Source: Varanus komodoensis (lineage: Eukaryota > Chordata > Lepidosauria > Squamata > Varanidae). From it: a stretch of 64,000 nt of DNA. The stretch lies in assembly GCF_004798865.1 (NCBI RefSeq), contig NW_025335269.1, positions 19,985,584 to 20,049,583 of the forward strand. The letters run 5' to 3'. The notes beneath the pieces are model-generated. The model ran no database searches. It was given only the letters and a program-made list of their open reading frames with translations, and was not told the origin of the DNA. Each line of letters begins with the position of its first letter. Position 1 is the first letter of the stretch. Below are positions 15,760-27,058 of the stretch, piece by piece. The position numbers were made by a program, and so were the translations under genes.

Positions 15760-16175
15760 AGTGTAGGACAAACCTGGCTGGCTGGCATTAAGGCTGGCAA
15801 TGTTCACATCCCAAACATTGTCAAAGTAAATAGGAGCATTACATGTGATCAGACATTGAGCAATCTCTCACCAAAGCTCCAAGACCAATTTTCAGATAGC
15901 CCAGTCTCCCAGGTGAGTGCAGGAACCACCTGTATTCAAATGTACCAATCAGAAATCATGGCAGGACTGTCAACCCAATAAGCAGCTGTCATCACCACCT
16001 GATCAGCAGGTGTATAAAAGGGGACTCTGTCATGCGCTCCTGGTCAATTACCATTTTGCAGTGATCAGACTTTATTTTCAAGAATAAAACTGAGTTTTGT
16101 ACCTCTCATTCTTGTTGTGCTTAATTGGGGGAAGCCTGCCAGGTCTGGACACCTTGTGTCCAGCACTAGCAATGC
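15760..16175 (+). mobile_element. Candidate solo LTR (fossil)
   Basis: The signals are ordered as in a retroviral-type LTR: a CCAATCAG box at 15945-15952, a TATAAAAG box at 16013-16020, AATAAA at 16083-16088 and a short TG-rich stretch near 16110-16120. The edges are guesses. I did not find convincing terminal TG/CA with flanking duplication, nor any internal coding region, so the class is unresolved. A chance promoter-like cluster is the alternative. Confidence 0.35.
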
Positions 16176-16250
16176 TGAATTTGCTAGCCTTTCTAGTTAG
16201 TGTTGGATCCAGATGTGGTCAAACCCTCAGATCACTGGTACCTCTGTCTT

Positions 16251-16395
16251 CTACTCCTTTCTCCCTCAGACTAACCTACAGCTCAGGGCTGTTGTGAGGA
16301 TAAAAACTGATGGGAGAGAATCCAGTGTACTTCACCTTGAGATGCTTGGGGAAAAGCTAGGTTATAAATGTAACCAGAGAAAAATAAATAGAATA
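16251..16395 (+). mobile_element. tRNA-derived SINE (Sauria/MIR-like), 3' half
   Basis: The block ctcagggctgttgtgaggat, then gagatgcttggggaaaagct and aggttataaatgtaac, matches the 3' half of the SINE at 36242-36485. The tRNA head is absent. Confidence 0.65.
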
Positions 16396-18700
16396 GCCAG
16401 CCTGCCTGTGAGATAGCATGCTGTAACTATAATAGAAAGTTTAGACCACAGAGAATTCTTGACATGCTGGAGGTGGGTTTTGTATTGCCTATTTCAAACT
16501 TTCTGTCTTGGAAGGGCAGGGGAGCCATTTCGAAAACAAGCAAATAACTAAGCAAACTCACAACTGTCTTCTGTGAATTGGAGAAGCAATCGTCATGCAA
16601 CCGATAAGGGCAAATGGACAATCCCCCTGTCATGATGGTTACATTCTCCTAATGCAAGCTGGCAGCTCCATCAGCATCTTTCAGTTCTGCTAGCACACTT
16701 ATTCATGATGACGCCCTGAGAGCCTTCAGGTGACAGCTGAACTGTAGCACATGTGGCAATGGGGAAGGAAATTAACTTCAGGCCAAACCCCCATCTCGCT
16801 GTGACACCCCCCCCCCCCACCCAGCATGGCACATCACGGAAACACAAGCGGGGAGGGATTTCAGGGAGATTCCTGTCTTCATGCAATTGCACCAGGATGT
16901 TTATTGCTGGTACTCTGGAAAATCAATCTGGTCCCCCTTGCTCGACATGCTCACACAGAACAGACTTACCAGCCATCATCTGCAGTCCGGGTTATACCAG
17001 GACTGGTTGCAACAATGCCGCGAGAACTGTGTCTTTAGGCAGGGATGCATGAAAAAGAAGCATCTCAGTTGCTTCACTCAAGCTTGTGCACACGAAGAGT
17101 TTTAATTAGCAACACAGCAAGTCGCAGCTCATCATATAGCAAGCAATTAAGTATCAGGGGCTTTACCTACATGATTCATCTACTGAAGGAAGTGTTGTGA
17201 GCTGGTACTTCTGCAGCCTAGACACACTTTCATCCATAAATGATATCCCAGGGTGCCTTACTCCTGACAGCACAGAATCCCCCTCCTTTTTCTTCTTTTA
17301 TTCCTGTCTGCCACATTTGTATAGTCAATGGAGATGTGAAAATGGGACACCAAGTTGGTGATGTATTATTTTAGCACCATATTAGCATAAGTTCCAGCAT
17401 AGGGAGAGGAAAGTAGGTTCATTTATTTCATGTTCAGCTAACAAGCAGGACTGTTGTGGCAACAGTGAACTAGGGAAACAATCAAGGTGCATCCAAAGAA
17501 ATCCACAGAATTACCCTAGATTGCCTCCACAGAGTAAAGTGGGGCTGAGGGAAGCTTTGTATAAAATTGAACTGGAAAAGTTGCACTAATCAAATGCAAG
17601 CACATGCCCAGCAATTTGTGGACCATTTTTGCAGAACCATGCTTGGACTCATGATTATGTTGGAAGGCTTGCACATTTTGTGAGCAAAAAGGGAATTCTC
17701 ATATACACCAATGTCATCAACATAGAATGGAACCCCCCCCCCCACATTTTTCAAAGCCTACAAATGCCTTCGGTGCATGGTACACTTCTACCTCCCCTAA
17801 GAGGACAAACTATTAGTGTTACAGTTTAGTAACTCCCATAATAATCAAATTCTTGCCTTTTCTTCATCAGTTTCAATTCATGTCTGCTCTGAGATGTCAG
17901 TGGCAGGTGTTAAGTGCAATTCAGGCCAGGGAAGACGGAGGCAGTAAGAGAATCAAGGCAGAAGCAGGTGAGGGCAGATTCAGGAACAAGAAAGAGTCAA
18001 GACGTGACTGAAGTTATTTCAGGACTGGCAGCAGAAGCCAAGTCGGTAGCAACCACTGCAAAGTCTGATAGTGTTGTGGTAAAGCTAACCAGGACCAGAA
18101 AGCCCTTTATCGGGCTTCCTGGTGCTCCCAGTTGGCTTACAGGATCAGACTGGCTTGTAGGGTAAACCAGGCTGCATTCTCTGCCAGGCCACCAGGGGAA
18201 GCGGCATAGCTTTGCACATCCTGACAGGGTGGACCACCCTCAAATTTCCTTCCGCTGCTCTGCCAAGTTTCAAATCTGCCCATGGAGCCACATCTTCCAT
18301 ATAAGCTAGAGGACCTCTTTTTCTGATTACAATGGCAGAACGTGATTTAGCCAACTCACCCTCAACTGTAGTGGCCTTATGATTATTTGTATGTGATCAT
18401 CTTTGCCATTTGTGCAGAGTCAGGTCAGCCAGGCAATTAATGCTACAACATCAGTTCGAGAAGATCCTGCATCACACTCTGAATAATTCAGTTGCCCTAC
18501 AATCAAGTCCTTATTGCAGACATGTAGTATACCTTAACGATGGGGGTATGCCGAAAGATACAACTTTGGAGCAACTGCAGATTTTTCAGAGCAAGAAGTG
18601 AGCTTGGACAGATTTGGCAGTGCAGAATTGTACTGCAAGCCAGTGGTGCATGCAGTACAATGCACCACTATCTTCATCTGGGTAGTATCTTGCTGTAGGG
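16396..18700. other. Intronic sequence with two poly-C runs and an unclassified A/G-rich block
   Basis: Poly-C runs lie at 16807-16818 and 17733-17743. An A/G-rich block at about 17920-18060 (many agaatcaaggcagaa-like words) reads like repetitive leader sequence, but I cannot assign a family. The overlapping frames at 16753-17105 on the plus strand have no recognisable domain. Confidence 0.45.
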
Positions 18701-18757
18701 CTTTGTTTTGTTTTGTTGTTATGCTTTGTATTGTTTTGTTTTGTTGTTTTGTTTTGC
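18701..18757. repeat. (TTTTG)n microsatellite, imperfect
   Basis: Runs of ttttg and ttg with an interruption at about 18720-18731. Confidence 0.9.
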
Positions 18758-19307
18758 TTGCCAGGAAGATGTACACCTGGACAGATGGGACTGATCCTTA
18801 ATTAGACACCTGCCAAGGTTATTTTTAGTTGAGCAAATGAACATTCAACATTACATTCAATTATGACAATTTCACCTCCTCTTTGTAAACACTTCTGCAT
18901 TTTTCTGGAAGTGATGTTGTTATTTGGACCTCCTATTGAAAACTCCCTGCCATTTTAAGGTCCCTGTTGGACAAGTTCAGCCCTTTGGTATCAGTGAATT
19001 CAGAGGGTGTTGCTGTCCTAAGTGCCTTTGCAGTTTCGGCGGAACTGGGTTGCAGGTACCCAGGGCTGGCAACAAGGGTGGGCTTGGCTGGGCACCTGTG
19101 CGGGGCCATGTTCTATCAGGGACCTGCTGACCAGAGACTCCTGGAGTTGTTCCTCCTCTTCACCATCTGATGTGCTGGTTCACCTCCCTCTCACTCTGCA
19201 CAGACAACTGTGGAGCTGAGAAAGGAGCTTGCCAACACATTCCTTGGTTTTCTGCCTGCCAAGCAGGAAAGTGGTGGCAATGAGAGAAAGTAGAGGAGCA
19301 GAAAAGC
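18758..19307. other. Intronic sequence without recognised features
   Basis: A moderately GC-rich patch at about 18960-19220 contains three overlapping plus-strand frames, none with family resemblance. Confidence 0.55.
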
Positions 19308-19389
19308 AGCTGGTGATCATGGTGGTGAAAAGATAGATGTACTAAGGAAGCTGGTAACCATGGTGGTGAAAAGATAGATGTACTAAGGA
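19308..19389. repeat. 41-bp tandem duplication
   Basis: Two adjacent 41-bp units (19308-19348 and 19349-19389) differ only in a short block (gatcat against aaccat). Each ends gatagatgtactaagga. The near identity implies a fairly recent local duplication. Confidence 0.95.
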
Positions 19390-19959
19390 TCCGTTGAGGT
19401 TGTCTTGCCCCTTAAAAAAGTGTTGCCAGCATTGCATGGAACACAAGAGCAGTAGAGCGTATATTCTACAAGGCATTACCTCCCTCTTCACAGAATTGAT
19501 GAAGTATGTCAAGATTATTTCTGGGTCAGCTGGAGGAAACTCAGTCAGAACTGCCGGATCTCTGCCTGAGCCCTGATGGATTGAGTCAGCTGCTGCCTAT
19601 TCAAGTTAGTGGAACTGATTTGAGGGGAAATGCAATGTTTGGTATGACAGCTAGAGTGAACTGTTGCACATTAAGGCCTGGTTTACAGTTGGCCATCTTT
19701 GATGGACCCCTTGTCAGACCAGAATGTGCCCAGACAGCTTGACATAAATGGTGAAGGGCATTCAGAACTTGTAAGGTGGTGAAGTTTTGAGGACAGAATT
19801 CAGCACCATAGATAGCTCTTCTTATCGATCGGCAGAAAAAACCAAGTACAAAAAATGCTCACTGACAATGGCAGCACCAGCTTCAACCGGTGATGGGCCT
19901 GCAGATCTAGTTCTGTGAAGAAAATTCAAAGGAGTTGGGTGAGCATGAAGAAGAGACTG

Positions 19960-20175
19960 AAGAGCAGACAGCCTTTTTCAGATATCTGAAAAAGTAGTTT
20001 TGACCTCAACCAATGACTTCAAATTAAAAGAAAAGATTTAAACTAAACATTAGGAAGAACTCTCCAGTGGTATCAGCCATTCAACAATGAAACAGGCTGC
20101 CTCCGAGGGTGATGCCCCCCTCCCCCGCTTTGTTAGAGGTTTTTAAGCACAGTGAACCTCATCTCTTGGATAGAG
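19960..20175 (+). mobile_element. CR1 LINE fragment, ORF2 end
   Basis: The plus strand follows the late part of CR1 ORF2: tttaaactaaacattaggaa, gaactctccagtgg, gaaacaggctgcctccgagg and gttagaggtttttaagca (the LN-RKNF-V-, W-RLP-E and L-VFK-like motifs). It is degraded, with no open frame. Confidence 0.7.
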
Positions 20176-20265
20176 ACCACTGGGAAGCCCAGATTAACTG
20201 CAATGCCCTTTCCAAAGGAAGAGGAGGATGAAATGAAGAAATTAGCACATATGCACATTTAAACG

Positions 20266-20345
20266 CGGTTCTACAACTCCTATCATTCCCCAGCCAATGT
20301 GCTATGCTTGCTAGAGAATTCTGGAAGTTGAATTACTTTCTTCTG
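20266..20345. repeat. Foldback (MITE-like) repeat related to family A
   Basis: The left arm ctacaactcctatcattccc and the right arm (reverse of gagaattctggaagttga) form an imperfect hairpin around gccaatgtgctatgcttgc. It is close in layout to 53757-53850. Confidence 0.5.
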
Positions 20346-20788
20346 TCTAACTCTACATAGGATTGCACTTGGGATTCTTTATAAATCTTTTCTGCAATAT
20401 ATAAGGCAAATAATTCCCTGGATTTAAATCCCAAGCAGAAGTGGGGAAAAAAAGTCCTGATACTGATATGAAAATGAGGAAAGTCTTATAAATGTTTGTA
20501 AAATATGCATAGATGTATCAAAATTGTTAATCTCCTAAAGTATTTTAAGGCATAATGCACTTCAGTAAAGAGAAGAGCTTTATTTTAGAATTGCATAAAA
20601 ACAAACAACCCCCCAAACAGGAAACAGTTCAAGCTAAAAATAAGATAAATTGGCAGAGGAACAGATGTCTGGGAGAAGCTGTACAGTCTCTGTCAAACAG
20701 CAAGTTTTAAGAAGAACCTGGAAAACCATCAAAGGATGACTTTGGCATAGATTAATCCCTACCAGGATAAGGGACTGGAATTAGGTAA

Positions 20789-20828
20789 CAGTTCCTTTCC
20801 AGTTCCTTTCCAGTTCCTTTCCAGTTCC
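20789..20828. repeat. 11-bp minisatellite, 3.6 copies
   Basis: Three perfect tandem units of cagttcctttc plus a partial fourth. Confidence 0.95.
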
Positions 20829-20904
20829 ATGATTTGATAGCTCTGCAACTGCAAGCAAGACTTTCACAGAAGTATCTATTTACTAATTAAGCTGCATTTA
20901 TATA

Positions 20905-21085
20905 TACATTTTCCTGGGAATAAGCACCATTGAGTTCAACAGGATCTATTTTTAAGTAGGCAGATTGCTCTACCAGTGAAAATAGCAGAATAATATTACA
21001 GGCAGGGCTATACCATTTGCTGTACAATGCTATATATGCTGTGCATGTCTACTCAAAAATAGGCTCCAATGAGATAATGACATTT
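20905..21085. repeat. Foldback family B, two partial copies
   Basis: The words gggaataagcaccattgagt, ttcaacaggatct and, further on, gctgtgcatgtctactcaaa match the arms of the palindrome at 36787-36870. They may be one disrupted copy or two. Confidence 0.5.
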
Positions 21086-21917
21086 TGTCCCAGGTCAGTG
21101 TACAGAGGTCTGTAGCTTTAAATTAATTTTGAAAACAAGGTCTGATCAAGTTAAAAGTGACTGTGTTTAATCAGGCTGCAGATATAACACACATGCATGC
21201 ATGCACACCCACACCCACAGTGCAACTACTTAAATAAAATTTAATTGGTTTATTGCATAAATCTTAGTCTATTGAATTTGCATGTGGGTTAAAATACCAT
21301 TATGATGCAAAAAGCACATGTTCTTTGATGTTAGATAATGAACTGTAGGCTGTATTTTTGAAGAAATATTTCTGCCAGCCATCTTTAAACAGCTAGCATC
21401 CTCCTTTACAAATATCAAAAGGTCTCTAGAATATATATTCAGACGCATATTTCTAGAGTCACTAATCTTTCACTTTAGCTTGTTGCCATGCATTGTGGCC
21501 ATATAATATAATCCTTGAAATAGAATATGAAACACATTTCTGCACAGGTCTGCTATTCCATTGCTTCTACTTTTTGTTTTGTTGCAGAGTTGAGATTTGA
21601 GCACTACACCAAGAGCATTTCCTTTTCTCCTTTTCTACTATGTAACCTGTAGATGGTACTGTGGTATAGAAGAGTAGCACACTTACATAAGCAGAAGAAA
21701 AACTTTTCTTTCACATTTAAGAATACCAGAGCATTTTCTCTTGCTCTTAAAAACAAATAAAACAAGCTTCCACCCCAGAAATCCCTCTCATAAAATGTAC
21801 TGTTTAAAAGCAAAACTGGATGGTCACGATGTTGCTTAAAGAACCTGTAACAATTGTGAGTAGGGAACAGAAGCATGTAAGAAAAGGCAAATGGAGAAAA
21901 GCTCTTAGACCCAGGTC
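21086..21917. other. Intronic sequence without recognised features
   Basis: AT-rich, with a small atgcatgcatgcac run near 21193. The minus-strand frames at 21604-22025 look like chance frames. Confidence 0.55.
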
Positions 21918-21990
21918 CATAGAATCATAGAGTTGGAGGCCAATATGTAGGCCATTTAGTTTAACATTCTGCTTGACACATTCTGCAGTT
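21918..21990 (-). mobile_element. CR1 LINE 3' end fragment
   Basis: The reverse of the CR1 terminus: tagaatcatagagttggagg followed by a gtttaacattctgct-like block. Confidence 0.6.
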
Positions 21991-23024
21991 GACCTTGGCC
22001 AGAAAGAGAAGTCGTAAACTGCCAAAGAGAGATTGTAAAGTGCTATAAAGTGCCAAAGAGAAGCTGCGAAGTGCTCCTTGTAAGTGAAAATTCTTGATTT
22101 AATAGGGAAAGGGAAAAACCGTGTGCTGAGGTAAGAACAAACTAAATTGTGAAAAAAAATTATATTATATACATAATATAGTGTTCCCCATTATCTGAGG
22201 TTCCAGGCATCTGCTAGGGGTCTTGGAACAGATCAGCACAGAAACCGGGGTCCTGCTGTATACCCAAAAAATAAAAATAAAATATGAAAAGAACAAAAGA
22301 GTATCCCAATTTGTATGTGCAAATTTGTGTCTACAGATGTAAATGGATACAATTACTAAGGTAATTCACAGAACAACACATCGCCCATCCAAATTTCCAC
22401 CAATAGAACTTTCAATTAATCTACACCTTATCCCAGATTTTAATTAATTCTCTCCCAATTAATTTCCCACCCTGATCTAAAATCAATTTCCATTCCATGA
22501 AATAACCACATTCATCAATTGCCACATCACTGCAAACGCTCAATTAAATGCAACATAAACAGGATGTATGATTCCCTCGGGGAGTGGGAAGGATTCCTTT
22601 TTATTATGAAACAAGACTTTTATTTTAGGGGTTTCAAATTTCTTTAACTCTGAGAGGTGAATTCAATTTTGCAGGTGCTCTTGGAGTTCATATTCAAGTG
22701 GTGAGAAGGGGTGAAGGCAAAAGGGGCAGAGTCAAAGCACCAAAAGTATCAGCCTACTGAAGCTTCAAGCCTTAGAGAGGCATTTTTTTCTTTTTTAGAA
22801 TGGGGAAAAAACTTCAAAGGCCAAGGAACCACCAAATGACTTGCAGTCTGGGAAGGGGGTGTGCCCAGAGGACTGGTGTGGAACCCCCATCGGCCCAGAT
22901 TTCTTCATGGACTTGAGTGTCAAGTGCCATGCACAAATTCAAACCTCAAATGTCCTCGACATGTTTTCCCTCATTTCAAAAAGCAAACTGCTTCCCACTA
23001 GGTATAAATTAAAACTGATTGGTA
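21991..23024. other. Intronic sequence without recognised features
   Basis: Unassigned AT-rich sequence with no family resemblance recognised. The part just before 23025 could be older L2 sequence that has decayed beyond recognition. Confidence 0.5.
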
Positions 23025-23222
23025 AGACCAGGATTTGGAAGTATTGTGAGATCCTTGCTGCGCAAGTGGCATTCGTAGCCCAAAGTACCATTCACCACAG
23101 GAGGCTGCGTGGGTCATGTTGCAATCCTTCCTGGATAAAGATTGCCTGGCCAGTGGTATCCATGTCCTGGAAATAACCATCTTAGACTATTGCAATGTAT
23201 GGTACATGGAGCTGTTCTACGA
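23025..23222 (+). mobile_element. L2-type LINE fragment, reverse transcriptase C-terminal part
   Basis: The DNA follows an L2 segment encoding AAF-HLR-LRPYLD-DDLATV-HALVTS-LDYCNALY-GLP. Visible blocks are aggaggctgcgtgggtcatg, tggataaagattgcctggcc and ttagactattgcaatgtatg. It is broken by at least one stop and by frame changes, and a SINE abuts its 3' side. Confidence 0.6.
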
Positions 23223-23225
23223 GCC

Positions 23226-23378
23226 CCCCTCCATTTTATCCTCACCGCAACCCTGTGAATTAGGTTAGACTGAGATTCAATGACTGGCTCAAAGTTACCC
23301 AGTAAGCTTTGTGGCCAAGTGGGGACTACAATCTCAATCTCCCACATCCTGGTCCAGCAGTCTAACTACAGTATGACA
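23226..23378 (-). mobile_element. tRNA-derived SINE (Sauria/MIR-like), 5' half
   Basis: Reverse orientation, as at 10.0 kb: ttatcctcaccgcaaccctg, aattaggttagactga, ggctcaaagttacccagtaa and a tRNA-like end at cagtctaactacagtatgac. It lies directly against the L2 fragment before it. Confidence 0.7.
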
Positions 23379-26144
23379 CTGGCTTTCAAATTCTCAGCAG
23401 CATTCACTTATCTTTTACAAATACCCTGTACAACTTGGCAACCAGTGTCTGCATTTTCATATTATTTGTTCATTGATTTAATTTTAATCTGTGTAACTAG
23501 CTTTATGTGTACTACACAAGTATTTATGGGATATATTTTTAAAAACTAAACATCAAACGAATAGGAACAGCAGGAAGGAAAAGGACAATGGAAACTGATA
23601 CGGGTGATGGGTATGTCATACCCTAAGCATGCTGCAAACTAGGAGAGGGCTACCTCCAGCCTGCATGCCTCATCTAGCACATGGAGGCTGCCCATCTGGC
23701 CAATGCAGCCTTGGGTTCCTTCTGTTGGCCTTCCTGCTCCCCTCCCAAAGCACCATGCTCTCCCTAAGCCCCACCTTCTAGCCTGGAGGCTACTGGGGCT
23801 TTGTGAGGAGGTGAGGAGAAGAATCCCGGTTTGATTGGTAAGTGGCATGCAGGGGAATAACAGATCAGAGATAATGAAGAAGTTGGGGAAGAAGCAGCTT
23901 TGCCTGCCCTGCATCATCTCCCCAGTGGGAGAAGACTCATAAGCAGTGAAGCTGGCACTGAGGATTGTCTTGGTGCAGCTGCCAAGGCCCGTATAATGAC
24001 AGACAGCTTGGCTGTGACCCCTAACTTCATTTGGCCCACACAGGACTGAGTGGAGATCTTCCAATTCCTCTGGTTCTGTTGCTCCAATTGTAAAGCAACT
24101 GTGTGTGTGGGGCGGGGGGAGGAGAGGGAAATGTCTGCAGAACCCAGAGGAGACTTGAAGAGCAAATGCAGTGATAGAATTCCCAAGTCTCAATAGCAAG
24201 AATTTCTAAGAAAGCCAACACTCAACACATTAAATAAGATTACAAAATAATTAGATCACTACCTTTGGGCAGTGGTGGCAGGAATCTTTAGATCAATCAT
24301 TCATGCACAGTTCTCTGTTACATCTTTCCGAAAGCAAACACACACTGGTGCCTCTTAAAATTAGGCACAATATTGTTGCCAAGTATGATGAGTTTGGAAC
24401 TCTGTTATTAGTTATTAGCTTTCTTTGGAAAGCTGCTTAATAAACTACTAAAGGCAAAACTTCTTCAACTTCCTACTTGAGGGACCCACTACAATTATTA
24501 ACACAAGTTAATAATGCAGGTTATTAACACATCATGTGCTGAGGGTGTCATATCCGTCTCACCAGCACCAGATGCTCTGTTGGGAATCCACAGCTCATGA
24601 ACAAATTTTCCATCCACCTGACAAAGCTGAGAAGGCTTGATTCATAGAGCTCCACTGGAAAACTGTTCTAAAATTTCCACCAGTTCAGAATGCAACCACT
24701 CTTGTTTGAAAGAGAGTGCCTTTTAGGGCCCTTCCCCTGGATCTAAGATCTGCCAGTGATGCCAGCAATTCATTTCAGTTTGAGTATCATTCTTCCCAAT
24801 CCACAAAGTTTGCAACATACAGAACAAATGGAACTAAAAATTAAAAACATTGGTTGTGAGAGCAATTGAAAACTGACAGATCTGTCCAGAGCTAGCAATC
24901 TGAGTGCTTTGTGCTTAGAAGTCTGGGTTCTGGGAATCCACATGTATTCAACAATATGAATGCTGGATTAGGGCTGCCACAATTTCTTTTTCTGGCAGTC
25001 TCCTTACAGCTAGGTCATTTCCAAGCTGGGAATAGTTTAACTTACAGAATTTTGCTAGTACAGATGATTAAGAATTTCATCTGGGGTCACGTTTGCTCAG
25101 TATTTACCAAAATTGTAACAATCATATTCAGAAAAGAAACTGGGATCTTCAAAACCTGGATGTGGAAGTAAGCAAAGCTGGAAAATTTCTTCTATCTAGA
25201 ATGTTACCAGGAGTGGGACTTTTCCTGTAGAGGCTGGATAACTTCCCCAGGAAGTCTGACTATTATTCTCTTTCTAAGTCTTCAGAAGTTCTTGCATCAG
25301 GCTAGATGCTTTTATTTGTTCTTGGGTTTGAATAAATGATATTTTAATTTTTACATTTTTTTACTATGTAAGTATGTGCTTCTAGCACAATTGTCTAAAA
25401 ATGCACTTTTAGTGAAAATTTTAGTTGCTCCCAATTGATTAAAATGAATTTTACCAGATGATGCAATTATTTTAGGCTAGCAAAACTTCTCATAGGATAT
25501 TTACATATCCTGTGCTGAAACCCTCTGCTCAGCATCTCACAGTCAACACCCCAATCTCCCCCAATGTTTATCCATATAGCAAAAATAGAAAAAGGGAAAT
25601 GATAAGAACTTGAACAAATAAGTGGTCTGATTTAGTGACTTCCTTTTAAGAGAAAGAAAAAGATAGATTTGGGCAATTACCACATTGCAACAGAACTGAT
25701 GTTGCAGTATCATTTAACAGAAAGAACGTATGTTTATATGAGTTGCGTGCCAAAAAGCTATGTCTATGTGTGTTGGAGAAAGTGTAAACAATAAGCATCT
25801 TGTTACATAGCTACTGTTCCCAACTGGAAAAAGCAAATAAACATACTAATGTAGAATCAGCTCCCAAAGGTATTCCCTATACTCCCCAGCCTTCATTGTA
25901 AGGACCTGCCAAAGGAATTAAGAGTGATGCCCTTGGTTTTTGTGTTCCCCCAGAGTCTTGTTTTAGGTCTAGCCATTCCGCAGAATCAGCCATGGTTGTC
26001 TTTAATGATTTAGGAGGCAAGCATCAGAGGAAGGGTGGCCTGGCCAATCAAGGGGAGTGTATTCCTGTCAGATTTTCCCTTGCCTTTTACCATTGACCAT
26101 GATTGTGGACTCCATGTGTTTGGGAGCAGAGACACTGCACTTAG
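23379..26144. other. Intronic sequence, mostly unassigned
   Basis: The longest frame is a 186-codon minus-strand one at 23639-24199. It is proline/leucine-rich without a domain, overlaps two other frames and starts only with a non-ATG-like context, so I treat it as chance. A moderately GC-rich patch spans 23640-24180. I see no splice-flanked exon. Confidence 0.5.
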
Positions 26145-26318
26145 CAGCACCTGAAGTTTCCTTGTTCTGGGCCAGGCTCATGGTCCATCCAGTCCAGTAT
26201 AGTTGACACTGACTGGCAGTGGCTCCCCCAGGTTTCAGGGAGGCTAGATATTCTGGGGACTGAACCTGGGCCCTTCCGCATGCACAGCAGGGGCTCTGCC
26301 ACCTAGCCATGCCTCAGG
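26145..26318 (-). mobile_element. tRNA-derived SINE (tagctcagtgg type)
   Basis: On the minus strand the head reads as a decayed tRNA (reverse of gctctgccacctagccatgc) with a B-box-like block opposite gggactgaacctgggccctt. A body follows whose reverse is tgacactgactggcagtggc, ending toward catggtccatccagtccag. The same family occurs on the plus strand at 41.8 and 46.3 kb. Confidence 0.75.
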
Positions 26319-26354
26319 CATTTTGTGCCTACTTTACAGCACTGAACAACTGGT

Positions 26355-26465
26355 CAGTTGCTGGGTGTCATCTTGGCCCCAGTGCTGTTTAGCATCTACA
26401 TGAAGCCACTGGGAGCCATCATTAGGGAATACGGAGCACTCTGTTTCTCCGTCACATCTGAATCA
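26355..26465 (+). mobile_element. L2-type LINE fragment, reverse transcriptase core
   Basis: The frame contains LAPVLFSIYMKPLGAIIREY, matching the L2 RT segment (S-LSPLLFNIYMKPLGEIIR-G). It is followed by cgtcacatctgaatcact, the counterpart of the L2 segment after the YADDTQLY motif, which itself is lost here. A short old remnant. Confidence 0.75.
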
Positions 26466-26524
26466 CTTACAGCCAATCCCAGAATCCAAGAAAGGAATCA
26501 TGGTGTACCTGCCTACCACACAGC

Positions 26525-26765
26525 TAGTGATAACAGTGGTGCATTTTGAACTGCAGGCACTCATTTTCACAGCCCCTTATTTTCATAGCCATACCCCAAG
26601 GACAGGCCATAATTTCCAGCAGCTCTGTGGATGCACAGAAACAAGTCTGTTCTAGCAATTTCCATCTCTACTAGGAGCTGATTGTTGCAAGGCAATGAGT
26701 TGGCATATCCCATTCAAGGCCAAACATTTCCACAACGCTTTGTATTATAACAAGAAACAATATAG
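26525..26765 (+). repeat. Unclassified dispersed repeat, copy 2
   Basis: Collinear with 505-740 (see that entry). It begins ggtgcattttgaactgcagg and ends near caagaaacaatatagaa. It follows the L2 remnant, so it may be either an insertion next to it or part of a longer unrecognised element. Confidence 0.5.
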
Positions 26766-26984
26766 AATTGCTGGGAAAATTCCTTCCTCCCCCCCCACCA
26801 GTGTGTGGACTGCAACTGTACATAACGGCAATAGGGAATTCTGAGGTGGGTAGCCTGGCCTGCCAATAGAAAGGTGCTGGCACAGCATCCCTGGAAGCTC
26901 TGGTTTCACTACATCACTACACATTCACCAGTGCTGTTGATCAGGAAAAAAAGAGGGATGCAACCCTAATTCATTACTGATAAT

Positions 26985-27058
26985 GTAAGCCGCCCCGAGG
27001 CTTCGGCGAATGGGGAGGCATAAAAATGTTTTAATTAATAAATAAATAAATAAATAAT
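26985..27058 (+). mobile_element. L2-type LINE 3' terminus
   Basis: The stretch taagccgccccgaggcttcg, gcgaatggggaggcataaaa then (taaa)n is the forward-strand twin of the 3' end of the minus-strand LINE at 29.3 kb. Only the last 75 bases are present, with a clean tail, so it is a severely 5'-truncated and rather young insertion. Confidence 0.8.

Noticed and set aside
17920-18060. Possible LTR-retroelement leader
   Set aside because: Only the A/G-rich word composition suggested it; no terminal repeat, primer site or coding region could be seen.
20789-20828. Possible CRISPR-like array
   Set aside because: The units are directly adjacent without spacers and the genome is vertebrate; it is a minisatellite.
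23639-24199. 186-codon minus-strand frame
   Set aside because: Three overlapping frames, skewed composition and no family resemblance; most likely chance in a GC-richer patch.
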